Notes: a model not told the origin generated them from the letters alone. A DNA stretch of 64,000 nucleotides from Actinacidiphila yanglinensis (GCF_900107965.1 NZ_FNVU01000007.1:124001-188000), one strand, 5' to 3'. Numbered from the stretch's first letter, positions 17,900 through 26,917 are shown. Made by a program: numbers and translations.

Positions 17900-19606
17900 C
17901 TAGAGGGGAACGATATCCGGAGCGCCCAACCGGGCTGCGTCCGCGGTCTGGTCATCGGGCTGGAGCTGCGATTCGCGCTCGGCCTCCACCCGCTTCTCGT
18001 AGTACTCGACCTCCTTGTCGATCTGCCCCTGGTCCCAGCCCAGGACCGGTGCGATCAGTTCCGCGGCCAGCCGCGCGGAGCGGGAGCCGCGGTCGAAGGT
18101 CTCGATGGAGATGCGCGTCCTGCGGGTCAGCACGTCCTCCAGGTGACGCGCCCCCTCGCTCTTCGCCGCGTAGACGATCTCGGCGCGCAGGTAGTCGTCG
18201 GCGGCCGGCAGCGGCTCGCCGAGCGAGGGGTCCTCGGCGATCAGCGCCAGTACCTCCTCGGCGAGGGTGCCGTACCGGTTGAGCAGGTGCTCGATCCGTG
18301 CGACGTGCACGCCGGTACGGGCCGAGGTGGCGGCCCGGCCGTTCCACAGCGCCTGGTAGCCCTCGGCGCCCAGCAGCGGCACGTCCTCGGTGCAGCACGG
18401 GGCGACCTTGCGGTCCAGGCCGTGCACGGCCTCGTCGACGGCGTCCTTGGCCATCACCCGGTAGGTGGTGTACTTGCCGCCGGCGACCACCACGAGGCCC
18501 GGCAGCGGGTGGGCCACGGTGTGCTCGCGGGACAGCTTGCTGGTCGCGTCGGACTCGCCGGCCAGCAGCGGCCGCAGCCCCGCGTACACACCTTGGACGT
18601 CGTCCCTGGTCAGCGGGGTGGTCAGCACCGAGTTCACATGTTCGAGGACGTAGTCGATGTCGGCGCTGGACGCGGCCGGGTGCGACTTGTCGAGGTCCCA
18701 GTCGGTGTCGGTGGTGCCGACGATCCAGTGCCGGCCCCAGGGGATGACGAACAGCACGCTCTTCTCGGTGCGCAGGATCAGCCCGGTGGTGGAGTGGATG
18801 CGGTCCTTCGGCACGACCAGGTGGATGCCCTTGGAGGCGCGGACGTGGAACTGGCCGCGCTCGCCGATCAGGGACTGCGTGTCGTCGGTGAACACGCCGG
18901 TGGAGTTGACCACTTGGCGGGCCCTGATCTCGTACTCGCCGCCCGCCTCCAGGTCCTCCACCGTGGCGCCGACCACCCGCTCGCCCTCGCGCAGGAAGCC
19001 GGTGACGCGGGCCTGGTTGGCCACCACGGCGCCGTAGGAGGCCGCGGTGCGCACCAGCGTCATCACCAGCCGGGCGTCGTCGACCTGGGCGTCGTAGTAC
19101 TGCAGGGCGCCGACCAGGGCGTCCTTGCGCAGCGCGGGGGCGACCCGCAGCGCGTGCTTGCGGCTGAGGTGGCGGTGCAGGGGCAGGCCGCGGCCGTGCC
19201 CGGAGGAGAACGACATCGCGTCGTAGAGCGCCACGCCGGAGCCCACGTAGAGCCGCTCCCAGCCCTTGTGCTCCAGCGGGTAGAGGAACGGCACCGGCTT
19301 GACCAGGTGCGGCGCCAGCCGGTCCAGCAGCAGGCCGCGCTCCTTCAACGCCTCCCTGACCAGGGCGAAGTCCAGCATCTCCAGATAGCGCAGGCCGCCG
19401 TGGATGAGTTTGCTCGACCGGCTCGACGTGCCGGAGGCCCAGTCGCGGGCCTCGACCAGACCGACGGTCAGGCCGCGGGTGGCGGCGTCCAGCGCGGTGC
19501 CCGCGCCGACCACGCCGCCGCCCACGACCAGGATGTCCAGTTCGTGCTCGGCCATTCGGGCGAGGGCCTGGGCCCTTTCTTCCGGGCCGAGTGATGTCGT
19601 ACGCAT
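17900..19606 (-). CDS. glpD: Glycerol-3-phosphate dehydrogenase (FAD, respiratory)
   Basis: Oxidises sn-glycerol-3-phosphate to dihydroxyacetone phosphate and passes electrons to the quinone pool. 568 residues from ATG 19606, chosen because GGAGG lies 7 bases upstream; the open frame continues to 19795 without family similarity. FAD motif VVGGGVVGAGTALDAATRG near residue 25, then the G3PDH block SKLIHGGLRYLEML and the C-terminal domain with EHLLNRYG. It ends DAARLGAPDIVPL, matching my recollection of the second streptomycete GlpD. No glycerol kinase or facilitator gene is adjacent. The AT-rich stretch at 19790-19825 probably holds its promoter. Confidence 0.95.
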   Translation of the reverse strand: MRTTSLGPEERAQALARMAEHELDILVVGGGVVGAGTALDAATRGLTVGLVEARDWASGTSSRSSKLIHGGLRYLEMLDFALVREALKERGLLLDRLAPHLVKPVPFLYPLEHKGWERLYVGSGVALYDAMSFSSGHGRGLPLHRHLSRKHALRVAPALRKDALVGALQYYDAQVDDARLVMTLVRTAASYGAVVANQARVTGFLREGERVVGATVEDLEAGGEYEIRARQVVNSTGVFTDDTQSLIGERGQFHVRASKGIHLVVPKDRIHSTTGLILRTEKSVLFVIPWGRHWIVGTTDTDWDLDKSHPAASSADIDYVLEHVNSVLTTPLTRDDVQGVYAGLRPLLAGESDATSKLSREHTVAHPLPGLVVVAGGKYTTYRVMAKDAVDEAVHGLDRKVAPCCTEDVPLLGAEGYQALWNGRAATSARTGVHVARIEHLLNRYGTLAEEVLALIAEDPSLGEPLPAADDYLRAEIVYAAKSEGARHLEDVLTRRTRISIETFDRGSRSARLAAELIAPVLGWDQGQIDKEVEYYEKRVEAERESQLQPDDQTADAARLGAPDIVPL

Positions 19607-19880
19607 CCGTGCCTCCGTAACCGCGTCGATACGGTGCTGATCGGTGGAGCTCGGTGTCGCCTGGGCGGCGGTCGCTCGGTCGTCGTTCCGGGGTGCGGTG
19701 ACGCCCCCTCCCTCGCGCTCCTCCCTCTCGATAGTGACCGCACCGGCGCCGACCGGCCAGTGCTGCCCGGCGCGCCGAGTGGTCATATCAGTCAATTGTC
19801 TGGTTAGCCTGTTTTAAAGCCATCTGTGAGCCCATTCGTGCGACTCACCGAGGTCGGCTCCAGGGAGAGGACCCGCCACC

Positions 19881-21161
19881 ATGCCCGCAGACCTCGCCGT
19901 ACTCGGACTGGGCCACGCCGGTCTCCCCCTCGCGCAGGCGGCCACCGCCGCCGGCATCGGCACCATCGGATACGACCCCGATCCGGCCGCCGCGGCGGAC
20001 ATCAACGCCGGCCGGGTGCCGCCGGGCACCCTGGCCGCGGCGGAACTGCGCCGGATGCTGGCCGGCGGCTTCCGCGCGACCAGTGACCCGGCGGTGCTCG
20101 GCCGGGTCAGGACCGCTGTGATCTGCGCGCCTACCCCGCTCGGCGAGGACCACGCGCTCGACCTGACGGCGGTCGGCACCGCCGCCCGCGCGCTCGCCCG
20201 GCACCTGCGCCCGCACACCACCGTCGTCCTGGAGTCGGCGGTGCACCCGGGGACCACCGAGGAGTACCTGCGGCCGCTGATCGAGGCCGGCGGGCTGCGG
20301 GCCGGCCGCGACTTCCACCTCGCCTACTCCCCCGGCCGGCTCGACCCCGGCAACCGCGACTTCGGCCCGGCCCAGATCCCCAAGGTGGTCGGCGGCCTCA
20401 CCCCCGCCTGCACCGAGGCCGCCGCCGCCTTCTACGGCCGGTTCAGCGAGCGGGTGGTCCGGGCCCGCGGCCCGCGCGAGGCCGAGGCGGTCAAGCTGCT
20501 GGAGACCAACTACCGGCACGTCAACATCGCCTTCGCCAACGAGATGGCGGTCTACTGCCACGACCTCGGCGTGGACCTGTGGGACGTGATCCGCTGCGCG
20601 GAGACCAAGCCGTTCGGCTTCCAGGCGTTCCGCCCCGGTCCCGGCGTCGGCGGCCACGCGGTGCCCCTCGACCCCAACGCCGCCCCGCACTTCCCCACCC
20701 GCACCGGCAGCGGCCGCCCGCGCACCCCGGGCCACCCGCTGCGCATGGTCGAACTCGCCCAGGAGGTCAACGGCCGGATGCCGCGCTACGTGGTGCAGCG
20801 TGCCGCGGCCCTGCTCAACGAGCACGGCAAGTCGCTGCGCGGCGCCCGGGTGCTGCTGCTGGGGGTCACCTACAAGGCGGACGTCGCCGACCAGGAGGGG
20901 GCGCCGGCCCGGGAGATCGGCACCCGGCTGATGGAGCTGGGCGCCCAACTCGGCTACCACGACCCGTACGTGCCGCAATGGCGCGTTCTCGACCATCCGG
21001 TGCCGCGCGCGGACTCGCTCTGGGAGGCGGCGGCCGACGCCGACCTGACGCTGCTTCTGCAGCACCACCGCACGTACGACCTCCAGGGCCTGGCGGTCAA
21101 GGCCCAACTCCTGCTGGACACCCGGGGTGCGACCCCCGCGGGAGCAGCGGCACGGCTCTGA
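19881..21161 (+). CDS. Nucleotide-sugar dehydrogenase homologue lacking the catalytic Cys
   Basis: 426 residues; ATG 19881 follows GGGAGAGGA. NAD-binding motif LAVLGLGHAGLPLAQA at the start; central helix EAVKLLETNYRHVNIAFANE with the conserved Lys and Asn of UDP-glucose/UDP-N-acetylmannosamine dehydrogenases; C-terminal domain VLLLGVTYKADVADQEGAPA. The signature GGHCIPxDP reads GGHAVPLDP, so the nucleophilic cysteine is alanine (residue 260, codon GCG at 20658). The stretch after it is also unlike the family. It cannot work by the standard two-step oxidation and may be inactive, a half-reaction enzyme, or retooled. It is divergent from glpD. Confidence 0.85.
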   Translation: MPADLAVLGLGHAGLPLAQAATAAGIGTIGYDPDPAAAADINAGRVPPGTLAAAELRRMLAGGFRATSDPAVLGRVRTAVICAPTPLGEDHALDLTAVGTAARALARHLRPHTTVVLESAVHPGTTEEYLRPLIEAGGLRAGRDFHLAYSPGRLDPGNRDFGPAQIPKVVGGLTPACTEAAAAFYGRFSERVVRARGPREAEAVKLLETNYRHVNIAFANEMAVYCHDLGVDLWDVIRCAETKPFGFQAFRPGPGVGGHAVPLDPNAAPHFPTRTGSGRPRTPGHPLRMVELAQEVNGRMPRYVVQRAAALLNEHGKSLRGARVLLLGVTYKADVADQEGAPAREIGTRLMELGAQLGYHDPYVPQWRVLDHPVPRADSLWEAAADADLTLLLQHHRTYDLQGLAVKAQLLLDTRGATPAGAAARL

Positions 21162-21332
21162 GGGGGACCAACGGGCCCGGTGGGGCAGGGGTTGTGTGCG
21201 CGTGTCGTGGTCCTGTAACGAGCAGATGAAGCATCTTGTCCGATTGTCGTTCCCCCCTGCTAGATTTCGGCGTCACCTCTTCGCACGGACGCAACCTTGT
21301 GCGATACCCATTTCCGTCCCCGGGGGAACTTC

Positions 21333-21941
21333 ATGAGCGCCAACTTCCCACCACCCCAACAGCCTTCCGGCCAGAACCCGTTCGCCCAGCAGCCGGCTGG
21401 AACCCCGTACGGCTACGGCCAGCCGCAGAACCCCTACGGCGCTCCCCAGGCCGCACCGGCCTTCAACCCGAACGCCTACCCGCCGCCGGCGGCCGCCCAG
21501 TACCGCGACAACGTGGGCCTGGGCATCGTGGCCGGCGTGGTCGTCGCCATCGTCGCGGCCCTCGCCTACGGCGGCCTGCTGCGCGCCATGGCCAAGAGCG
21601 ACGGCACCACCACCGAGTTCCGCTACGCCGCGCTCGCGGTCGGCGCGCTGATCGGTGTCGTGATGGGCAAGGTCGGCGGGCGCAACATCGCGCTGCCCTG
21701 CGTGGCGATCGTGCTCGCCCTGCTCTCGGTGATGTTCGGCGAGATCTTCGGCGGCGCGCTGATCATCAGTCACTTCGTGAGCCAGCAGGGCGGGGACCTC
21801 TCCGTCAGCCAGCTGATGTTCCACCACTTCGGCACGCTGTTCAAGGCGTGGAAGTCGGACTTCGGCGCGATGCGGGTCTTCTTCCTGGTGTTCGCGGGGA
21901 TCGCCGCGTTCGGCCTGGCGAAGCGCCTCGGCGAGAGCTGA
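21333..21941 (+). CDS. Proline-rich membrane protein
   Basis: 202 residues from ATG 21333, with GGGGGA about 7 bases upstream. The first 60 residues are rich in Pro, Gln, Asn and Tyr (PQQPSGQNPFAQQP), a cytoplasmic low-complexity tail. Four hydrophobic stretches follow: about 65-88, 100-118, 124-146 and 178-195. This looks like a streptomycete membrane protein of unknown function. A promoter-like pair TTGTCC (21236) and TAGATT (21261) lies upstream. It converges on guaB3 with a very strong terminator between. Confidence 0.75.
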   Translation: MSANFPPPQQPSGQNPFAQQPAGTPYGYGQPQNPYGAPQAAPAFNPNAYPPPAAAQYRDNVGLGIVAGVVVAIVAALAYGGLLRAMAKSDGTTTEFRYAALAVGALIGVVMGKVGGRNIALPCVAIVLALLSVMFGEIFGGALIISHFVSQQGGDLSVSQLMFHHFGTLFKAWKSDFGAMRVFFLVFAGIAAFGLAKRLGES

Positions 21942-21962
21942 GCCGCGCACCCGAGCACACGA

Positions 21963-22006
21963 CGAAGGGGCCCGTACCGCAGTTCCCTGCGGTACGGGCC
22001 CCTTCG
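21963..22006. terminator. Perfect 20-bp bidirectional terminator hairpin
   Basis: Bases 21963-21982 pair perfectly with 21987-22006 around a TTCC loop. It lies 21 bases after the stop of the proline-rich membrane protein and 21 bases before the end of guaB3 on the other strand, so it can serve both convergent genes. Confidence 0.9.
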
Positions 22007-22027
22007 CGCGGGCTGCGGGCTCTCCGC

Positions 22028-23149
22028 TCAGCGGTGGTGGGTCGGCGAGACCGTGACCTCGACGCGCTGGAACTCCTTCAGGTCCGAGTAGCCGGTGGTG
22101 GCCATCGAGCGGCGCAGGGCGCCGAAGAAGTTCATCGAGCCGTCGGGGGCGTGCGACGGGCCCAGCAGGATGTCCTGGGTGGTCCCGGCGGTGCCGAGGT
22201 TCATCCGCTTGCCGCGCGGCAGTTCGGTGTTGACCGCCTCCATGCCCCAGTGGAAGCCGCGGCCCGGCGCGTCGGTGGCGCGTGCCAGCGGCGAGCCCAT
22301 CATCACCGCGTCCGCGCCGCACGCGATCGCCTTCGGCAGGTCGCCGCTGGCGCCGAAGCCGCCGTCCGCGATGACGTGCACGTACCGGCCGCCGGACTCG
22401 TCCATGTAGTCACGCCGGGCCGCCGACACGTCCGCGACGGCGGTCGCCATCGGCACCTGGATGCCCAGCACGTTCCGCGTGGTGTGCGCGGCGCCGCCGC
22501 CGAAGCCCACCAGCACGCCGGCGGCGCCGGTCCGCATCAGGTGCAGGGCCGCGGTGTACGTGGCGCAGCCGCCGACGATCACCGGCACGTCGAGTTCGTA
22601 GATGAACTGCTTCAGGTTCAGCGGCTCGTGCGACCCGCTGACGTGCTCGGCCGACACCGTGGTGCCGCGGATCACGAACAGGTCGACGCCCGCGTCCACC
22701 ACGGCCTTGGAGAACTGCGCGGTGCGCTGCGGCGACAGCGCCGCCGCGGTGGTCACCCCGGCGTCGCGCACCTCCTTGATCCGCTGGCCGATCAGCTCCT
22801 CGCGGATCGGCGCGGCGTAGATCTCCTGCAGCCGGGCGGTGGCCCGCGAGTCGTCGACCTCGGCGATCTCCGCGAGCAGCGGCTCAGGGTCGTCGTACCG
22901 CGTCCACAGGCCCTCCAGGTTCAGCACCCCGAGGCCACCCAGGTTGCCGATCCTGATCGCCGTCTCCGGGGACACCACGGAGTCCATCGGCGCGGCCAGG
23001 AACGGCAGCTCGAACCGGTAGGCGTCGATCTGCCACGCGATCGAGACCTCCTTGGGATCGCGGGTCCGCCGGCTGGGCACCACGGCGATGTCGTCGAACG
23101 CATACGCCCTGCGGCCCCGCTTGCCCCGCCCGATCTCGATCTCAGTCAC
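22028..23149 (-). CDS. guaB3: GuaB3 family IMP dehydrogenase-related protein
   Basis: 373 residues. TIM-barrel of the IMPDH/GMP reductase family without CBS domains: FDDIAVVPSRRT, LPFLAAPMDSVVSPE, GADAVMMGSPLA. The catalytic loop that in IMPDH reads GSICTTR is GAAHTTRNVLG here, so the usual cysteine is histidine. As far as I recall, actinobacterial GuaB3 proteins generally lack this Cys, so the function may be regulatory or a different reaction; the name is by family. It lies downstream of guaB in the same direction, separated by 234 bases that contain an inverted repeat element. Confidence 0.9.
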   Translation of the reverse strand: MTEIEIGRGKRGRRAYAFDDIAVVPSRRTRDPKEVSIAWQIDAYRFELPFLAAPMDSVVSPETAIRIGNLGGLGVLNLEGLWTRYDDPEPLLAEIAEVDDSRATARLQEIYAAPIREELIGQRIKEVRDAGVTTAAALSPQRTAQFSKAVVDAGVDLFVIRGTTVSAEHVSGSHEPLNLKQFIYELDVPVIVGGCATYTAALHLMRTGAAGVLVGFGGGAAHTTRNVLGIQVPMATAVADVSAARRDYMDESGGRYVHVIADGGFGASGDLPKAIACGADAVMMGSPLARATDAPGRGFHWGMEAVNTELPRGKRMNLGTAGTTQDILLGPSHAPDGSMNFFGALRRSMATTGYSDLKEFQRVEVTVSPTHHR

Positions 23150-23221
23150 GTCTACGCCTCTCTGTCCGTCCTGCGCACACCAGTATGGCGGGTCCGTCCG
23201 GGGTGCCCCGTCACGTATGGA

Positions 23222-23343
23222 CCCGGACCTTGCGGTCCGCCGTGGCTTGTCGCGCAGTTCCCCGCGCCCCTGGTTCGTGCCGCTCCTTCCGCGAAAAGAG
23301 GGTCACCAACCGAGACCAACCACGGCGGACCGCAAGGTCCGGG
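23222..23343. repeat. Long inverted repeat with a REP-like streptomycete core
   Basis: Two perfect 24-base arms, 23222-23245 and 23320-23343, are complementary across 74 bases. The inner part carries CGCAGTTCCCCGCGCCCCT near 23253, a phrase I recognise as frequent in intergenic DNA of many Streptomyces genomes. It lies between guaB and guaB3 and would form a large stem in RNA or DNA. It may be a miniature dispersed element or a terminator/processing structure. Confidence 0.85.
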
Positions 23344-23383
23344 CACATCCGCAACCAGGCGACCCGGGCGGACCCGCGCGGCT

Positions 23384-24883
23384 CTAGCCGTGGTAGTTCG
23401 GGGCCTCGACCGTCATCTGGATGTCGTGCGGGTGGGACTCCTTGAGCCCAGCGGCAGTGATCCGCACGAACCGCCCCTTGGACTCCATCTCGGAGATGGT
23501 CCCCGCGCCCACGTACCCCATGGTCTGGCGCAGACCGCCGACGAGCTGGTGCAGGACCGCGGACAGCGGGCCGCGGTAGGCGACCTGACCCTCGACGCCC
23601 TCGGGAACGAGCTTGTCGTCGGAGGAGACCTCGGCCTGGAAGTAGCGGTCCTTGGAGTAGGAACGCCCCTGCCCCCGGGACTGCATCGCGCCGAGCGAAC
23701 CCATCCCGCGGTAGGACTTGAACTGCTTGCCGTTGATGAAGAGCAGCTCGCCCGGGGACTCCTCGCACCCGGCCAGCAGGCTGCCGAGCATGACGCTGCT
23801 CGCACCCGCGGCCAGCGCCTTGCCGATGTCGCCGCTGTACTGGAGGCCGCCGTCGCCGATCACCGGGACCCCGGCGTCGATGCAGACCTGCGCGGCCTCG
23901 TAGATCGCCGTGACCTGGGGGACGCCGATGCCGGCGACCACCCTGGTGGTGCAGATGGAGCCGGGGCCGACCCCGACCTTGACGCCGTCGACGCCCGCGT
24001 CCAGCAGCGCCTTCGCACCGTCGCGGGTGGCGATGTTGCCACCGACCACGTCGACCTGGACGCTGGACTTGATCTTCGCCATCCAGTCCAGCGCGTTGCT
24101 GTTGTGCCCGTGGGAGGTGTCGACCACCAGGAAGTCGACGCCGGCGCCGGCCAGCGCCTGGGCCCGGTCGAGTGCCTCGGGGCTGGCGCCGACGGCCGCG
24201 CCGACCAGCAGCCGGCCCTCGGCGTCCTTCGCCGCGTTCGGGTACTGCTCGGCCTTGACGAAGTCCTTGACGGTGATCAGGCCCTGGAGCCGGCCCTCGT
24301 CGTCGACCAGCGGCAGCTTCTCGATCTTGTGCCGGCGCAGCAGCGCCATCGCGTCGGAGCCGGAGATGCCGACCTTGCCGGTGACCAGCGGCATCGGGGT
24401 CATGACCTCGCGGACCTGGCGGCCCCGGTCGGACTCGAAGGCCATGTCGCGGTTGGTGACGATACCGAGCAGGCGCCCGGCCTCGTCGGTGACCGGCACG
24501 CCGCTGATCCGGAACCGGGCGCACAGCGCGTCGGCCTCGCCGAGGGTCGCGTCGGGCCGGACCGTGATCGGGTCGGTGACCATGCCGGACTCGGAGCGCT
24601 TCACCAGGTCGACCTGGCTGACCTGGTCCTCGACCGAGAGGTTGCGGTGCAGCACGCCGACGCCGCCCTGGCGGGCCATCGCGATCGCCATCCGCGCCTC
24701 GGTGACCTTGTCCATGGCCGCGGAGAGCAGGGGGATGTTCACCCGGACGTTCCGCGAGATGAGGGACGAGGTGTCCACTTGGTGCGGCAGCACGGAGGAC
24801 GCCCCCGGGAGCAGCAGCACATCGTCGTAGGTGAGCCCGAGCGTGGCGAACTTCTCGGCTACTCCGTCGGCGTTCAGCGACAT
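23384..24883 (-). CDS. guaB: IMP dehydrogenase
   Basis: Oxidises IMP to XMP with NAD, the rate-limiting step to guanine nucleotides. 499 residues from ATG 24883 with GGAAGG upstream; the open frame extends further without similarity. N-terminal FATLGLTYDDVLLLPGASSV, a pair of CBS domains between about residues 100 and 220, then the catalytic loop VGVGPGSICTTRVVAGIG with Cys, and the flap EGVEGQVAYRGPLS. It ends in NYHG. It lies just downstream of shbA and upstream of guaB3 in the same direction. guaA is elsewhere in the window. Confidence 0.98.
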   Translation of the reverse strand: MSLNADGVAEKFATLGLTYDDVLLLPGASSVLPHQVDTSSLISRNVRVNIPLLSAAMDKVTEARMAIAMARQGGVGVLHRNLSVEDQVSQVDLVKRSESGMVTDPITVRPDATLGEADALCARFRISGVPVTDEAGRLLGIVTNRDMAFESDRGRQVREVMTPMPLVTGKVGISGSDAMALLRRHKIEKLPLVDDEGRLQGLITVKDFVKAEQYPNAAKDAEGRLLVGAAVGASPEALDRAQALAGAGVDFLVVDTSHGHNSNALDWMAKIKSSVQVDVVGGNIATRDGAKALLDAGVDGVKVGVGPGSICTTRVVAGIGVPQVTAIYEAAQVCIDAGVPVIGDGGLQYSGDIGKALAAGASSVMLGSLLAGCEESPGELLFINGKQFKSYRGMGSLGAMQSRGQGRSYSKDRYFQAEVSSDDKLVPEGVEGQVAYRGPLSAVLHQLVGGLRQTMGYVGAGTISEMESKGRFVRITAAGLKESHPHDIQMTVEAPNYHG

Positions 24884-25039
24884 GACACCTTCCCGAATGG
24901 TCTTGCCCGGCGAGTTTTTCAATGGTAGTGGCTTCGCCGCTATTCCCCCGACCGCCCGGAGGCGCCCGGACTGTCGGTTTCGCCACCACGACCCGCCGAG
25001 CCGTCGCACCCGCCGGCGGCACCCTCGGTGCCGCGGCGG

Positions 25040-25660
25040 CTACGCGCTCAGGCCGGGGGCGTTCTGCTCGGCGGAGACCGCGCCGGACTCCTCGGCGATC
25101 GCCCGCAGCCGGGTCAGCGCGCGGTGCTGGGCGACCCGGACGGCGCCCGGCGACATGCCCAGCACCTGCCCGGTCTCCTCCGCGCTCAGGCCCACCGCGA
25201 CCCGCAGCAGGACCAGCTCGCGCAGGTGGTCGGGCAGCCGGGCCAGCAGCGTACGGGCCCACGCGGCATCGCTGTTGAGCAGCGCGCGCTCCTCGGGGCC
25301 CAGCGAGTCGTCGGGCTTCTCCGGCATCTCGTCGGAGGGCACCGCGGTGCTGCCGGGGCCGCGCATCGCGGCCCGCTGGAGATCGGCGATCTTGTGGGCG
25401 GCGATGGACACCACGAACGCCTCGAACGGGCGCCCCAGGTCGCGGTAGCGGGGCAGCGCGCACAGCACCGCGAGGCAGACCTCCTGGGCGAGGTCGTCCA
25501 CGAAGTGCCGGGCGTCACCGGGCAGACGGGACAGCCTCGTGCGGCAGTAGCGCTCGGCGAGCGGATGGACGGCGGCGAGCAGATCGTGTGTGGCCCGCTG
25601 GTCCCCGTCGACCGCGCGACGAACGAGGGCACCGATCGCCGGGGGGTCGTCGTCACGCAT
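25040..25660 (-). CDS. shbA: ECF-type RNA polymerase sigma factor ShbA
   Basis: 206 residues from ATG 25660. Region 2 (AERYCRTRLSRLPGDARHFVDDLAQEV) and region 4 (LPDHLRELVLLRVAVGLSAEETGQVLG, then SPGAVRVAQHRALTRLR) are clear, quoted here in parts. The sequence and the position between bldM and guaB match ShbA, the streptomycete sigma factor that drives transcription of hrdB, the principal sigma gene. Disrupting shbA is known to cripple growth in Streptomyces griseus. The open frame extends upstream to 26029 as a low-complexity Ala/Pro/Arg stretch; the short start is preferred on domain grounds, but no strong ribosome site decides it. Confidence 0.92.
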   Translation of the reverse strand: MRDDDPPAIGALVRRAVDGDQRATHDLLAAVHPLAERYCRTRLSRLPGDARHFVDDLAQEVCLAVLCALPRYRDLGRPFEAFVVSIAAHKIADLQRAAMRGPGSTAVPSDEMPEKPDDSLGPEERALLNSDAAWARTLLARLPDHLRELVLLRVAVGLSAEETGQVLGMSPGAVRVAQHRALTRLRAIAEESGAVSAEQNAPGLSA

Positions 25661-26175
25661 CCACCCATGGTGCCTCGCCGCCGGACGATTCGCCGCATCG
25701 CGTCCGTACTTCTGCACCGAAGCGTTATGCGGCCCGCCCGGCTCGGCCCCCGCCGGAGCCGCCGCTGCCGCCGGCACCGCGGCCGGTGAAGTGCCCGACG
25801 CCACAACGGGCGCGGCATCCGGCGCGGCATCCGGGACGGCACCGCGGCCCGATCCGGCGCCCGTGCCGCGCGCCGCGGCCGGCGTGCCGGCACGCGTCGC
25901 GGGGCGGGCATCCCGCACCGCGTCGCGCCCGCCCTCCGCACCGGGCGCGGACGCGGACAACCGGGTCCGCGTGCCCACCGTCGTCATCTCGGCCATACCC
26001 GGCCCCCACCGATCCCCGAGGAAGTCCATACGTCAAGCATGCGTCCTCCCCCGGGAAACCGAGGACCCGTCGGCCACTTCGGGCCGCTCCCGCGGGAGTT
26101 CCGCGGGAGTCCGCCCTGGTCGGCCGGGGGTCGGGGCGCGCGGGTGGAACCAGCGGCGTGCACCGGGGAACGGTC
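25661..26175 (-). other. 515-base leader between bldM and shbA
   Basis: The shbA reading frame stays open here up to 26029 (possible MDFLGDRWGPG start) and encodes an Ala/Gly/Pro/Arg-rich stretch ending in SVQKYGRDAANRPAARHHGW just before the chosen start. This may be a real N-terminal extension or simply GC-rich leader DNA. I see no other gene. The shbA promoter should lie in this stretch. Confidence 0.4.
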
Positions 26176-26787
26176 CTAGCGGACCAGGCCCCAGCGGAAG
26201 CCGAGCGCGACCGCGTGCGCCCGGTCCGAGGCGCCGAGCTTCTTGAACAGCCGTCTGGCGTGCGTCTTGACGGTGTCCTCGGACAGGAACAGCTCGCGCC
26301 CGATCTCCGCGTTGGAGCGGCCGTGACTCATCCCCTCCAGCACCTGGATCTCGCGGGCGGTCAGGGTGGGCGCGGCGCCCATCTCGGCCGAGCGCAGCCG
26401 GCGCGGGGCGAGCCGCCAGGTCGGGTCGGCGAGCGCCTGGGTGACGGTGGCCCGCAGTTCGGCGCGCGAGGCGTCCTTGTGCAGGTACCCGCGGGCGCCG
26501 GCGGCGACGGCGAGTGCCACCCCGTCCAGGTCCTCGGCGACGGTGAGCATGATGATGCGGGCGCCGGGGTCGGCGGACAGCAGCCGCCGGACCGTCTCCA
26601 CACCGCCGAGGCCGGGCATGCGGACATCCATCAGGATCAGGTCCGAGCGGTCGGCACCCCAGCGGCGGAGGACCTCCTCGCCGTTGGCCGCGGTGGTCAC
26701 GCGCTCGACGCCGGGCACGGTCGCCACCGCACGGCGCAGGGCCTCTCGGGCGAGCGGGGAGTCGTCGCAGACGAGGACGGAAGTCAT
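26176..26787 (-). CDS. bldM: Developmental response regulator BldM
   Basis: 203 residues. An orphan LuxR-family regulator required for aerial hyphae formation in Streptomyces; it activates one gene set as a homodimer and a later set as a heterodimer with WhiI (established). The receiver domain has DD8-9 and Asp54 in LILMDVRMPG; the C-terminal helix-turn-helix is LTAREIQVLEGMSHGRSNAEI followed by VKTHARRLFKK. ATG 26787 follows a G-rich ribosome site. The sequence matches my recollection of BldM almost residue for residue. An exact sigma-BldN promoter lies upstream. It is divergent from whiD. Confidence 0.97.
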   Translation of the reverse strand: MTSVLVCDDSPLAREALRRAVATVPGVERVTTAANGEEVLRRWGADRSDLILMDVRMPGLGGVETVRRLLSADPGARIIMLTVAEDLDGVALAVAAGARGYLHKDASRAELRATVTQALADPTWRLAPRRLRSAEMGAAPTLTAREIQVLEGMSHGRSNAEIGRELFLSEDTVKTHARRLFKKLGASDRAHAVALGFRWGLVR

Positions 26788-26917
26788 GACCGCCCCCCGG
26801 AGCTGAACCGCGTCACTTGTGCCTCCAGGCTGTACGAAGTACGAATCTTCACCGTTGGGGCTGACGGGCCGGGCATGTGCCCGCATCACGTGATCCCGCC
26901 AACCGCTTCCGCCACAC

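Noticed and set aside
19800..19825. IdeR/DmdR1 iron box upstream of glpD or the dehydrogenase homologue
   Set aside because: Only a half-like GGTTAGCCT is seen; the second half is missing.
21236..24928. Open frame of 1230 residues on the plus strand
   Set aside because: It is antisense to guaB3 and guaB and lacks any domain.
24884..24960. Sigma-R type promoter upstream of guaB
   Set aside because: GGGAAT is present about 50 bases before guaB but the downstream hexamer is TTG rather than GTT, so the match is too weak to call.
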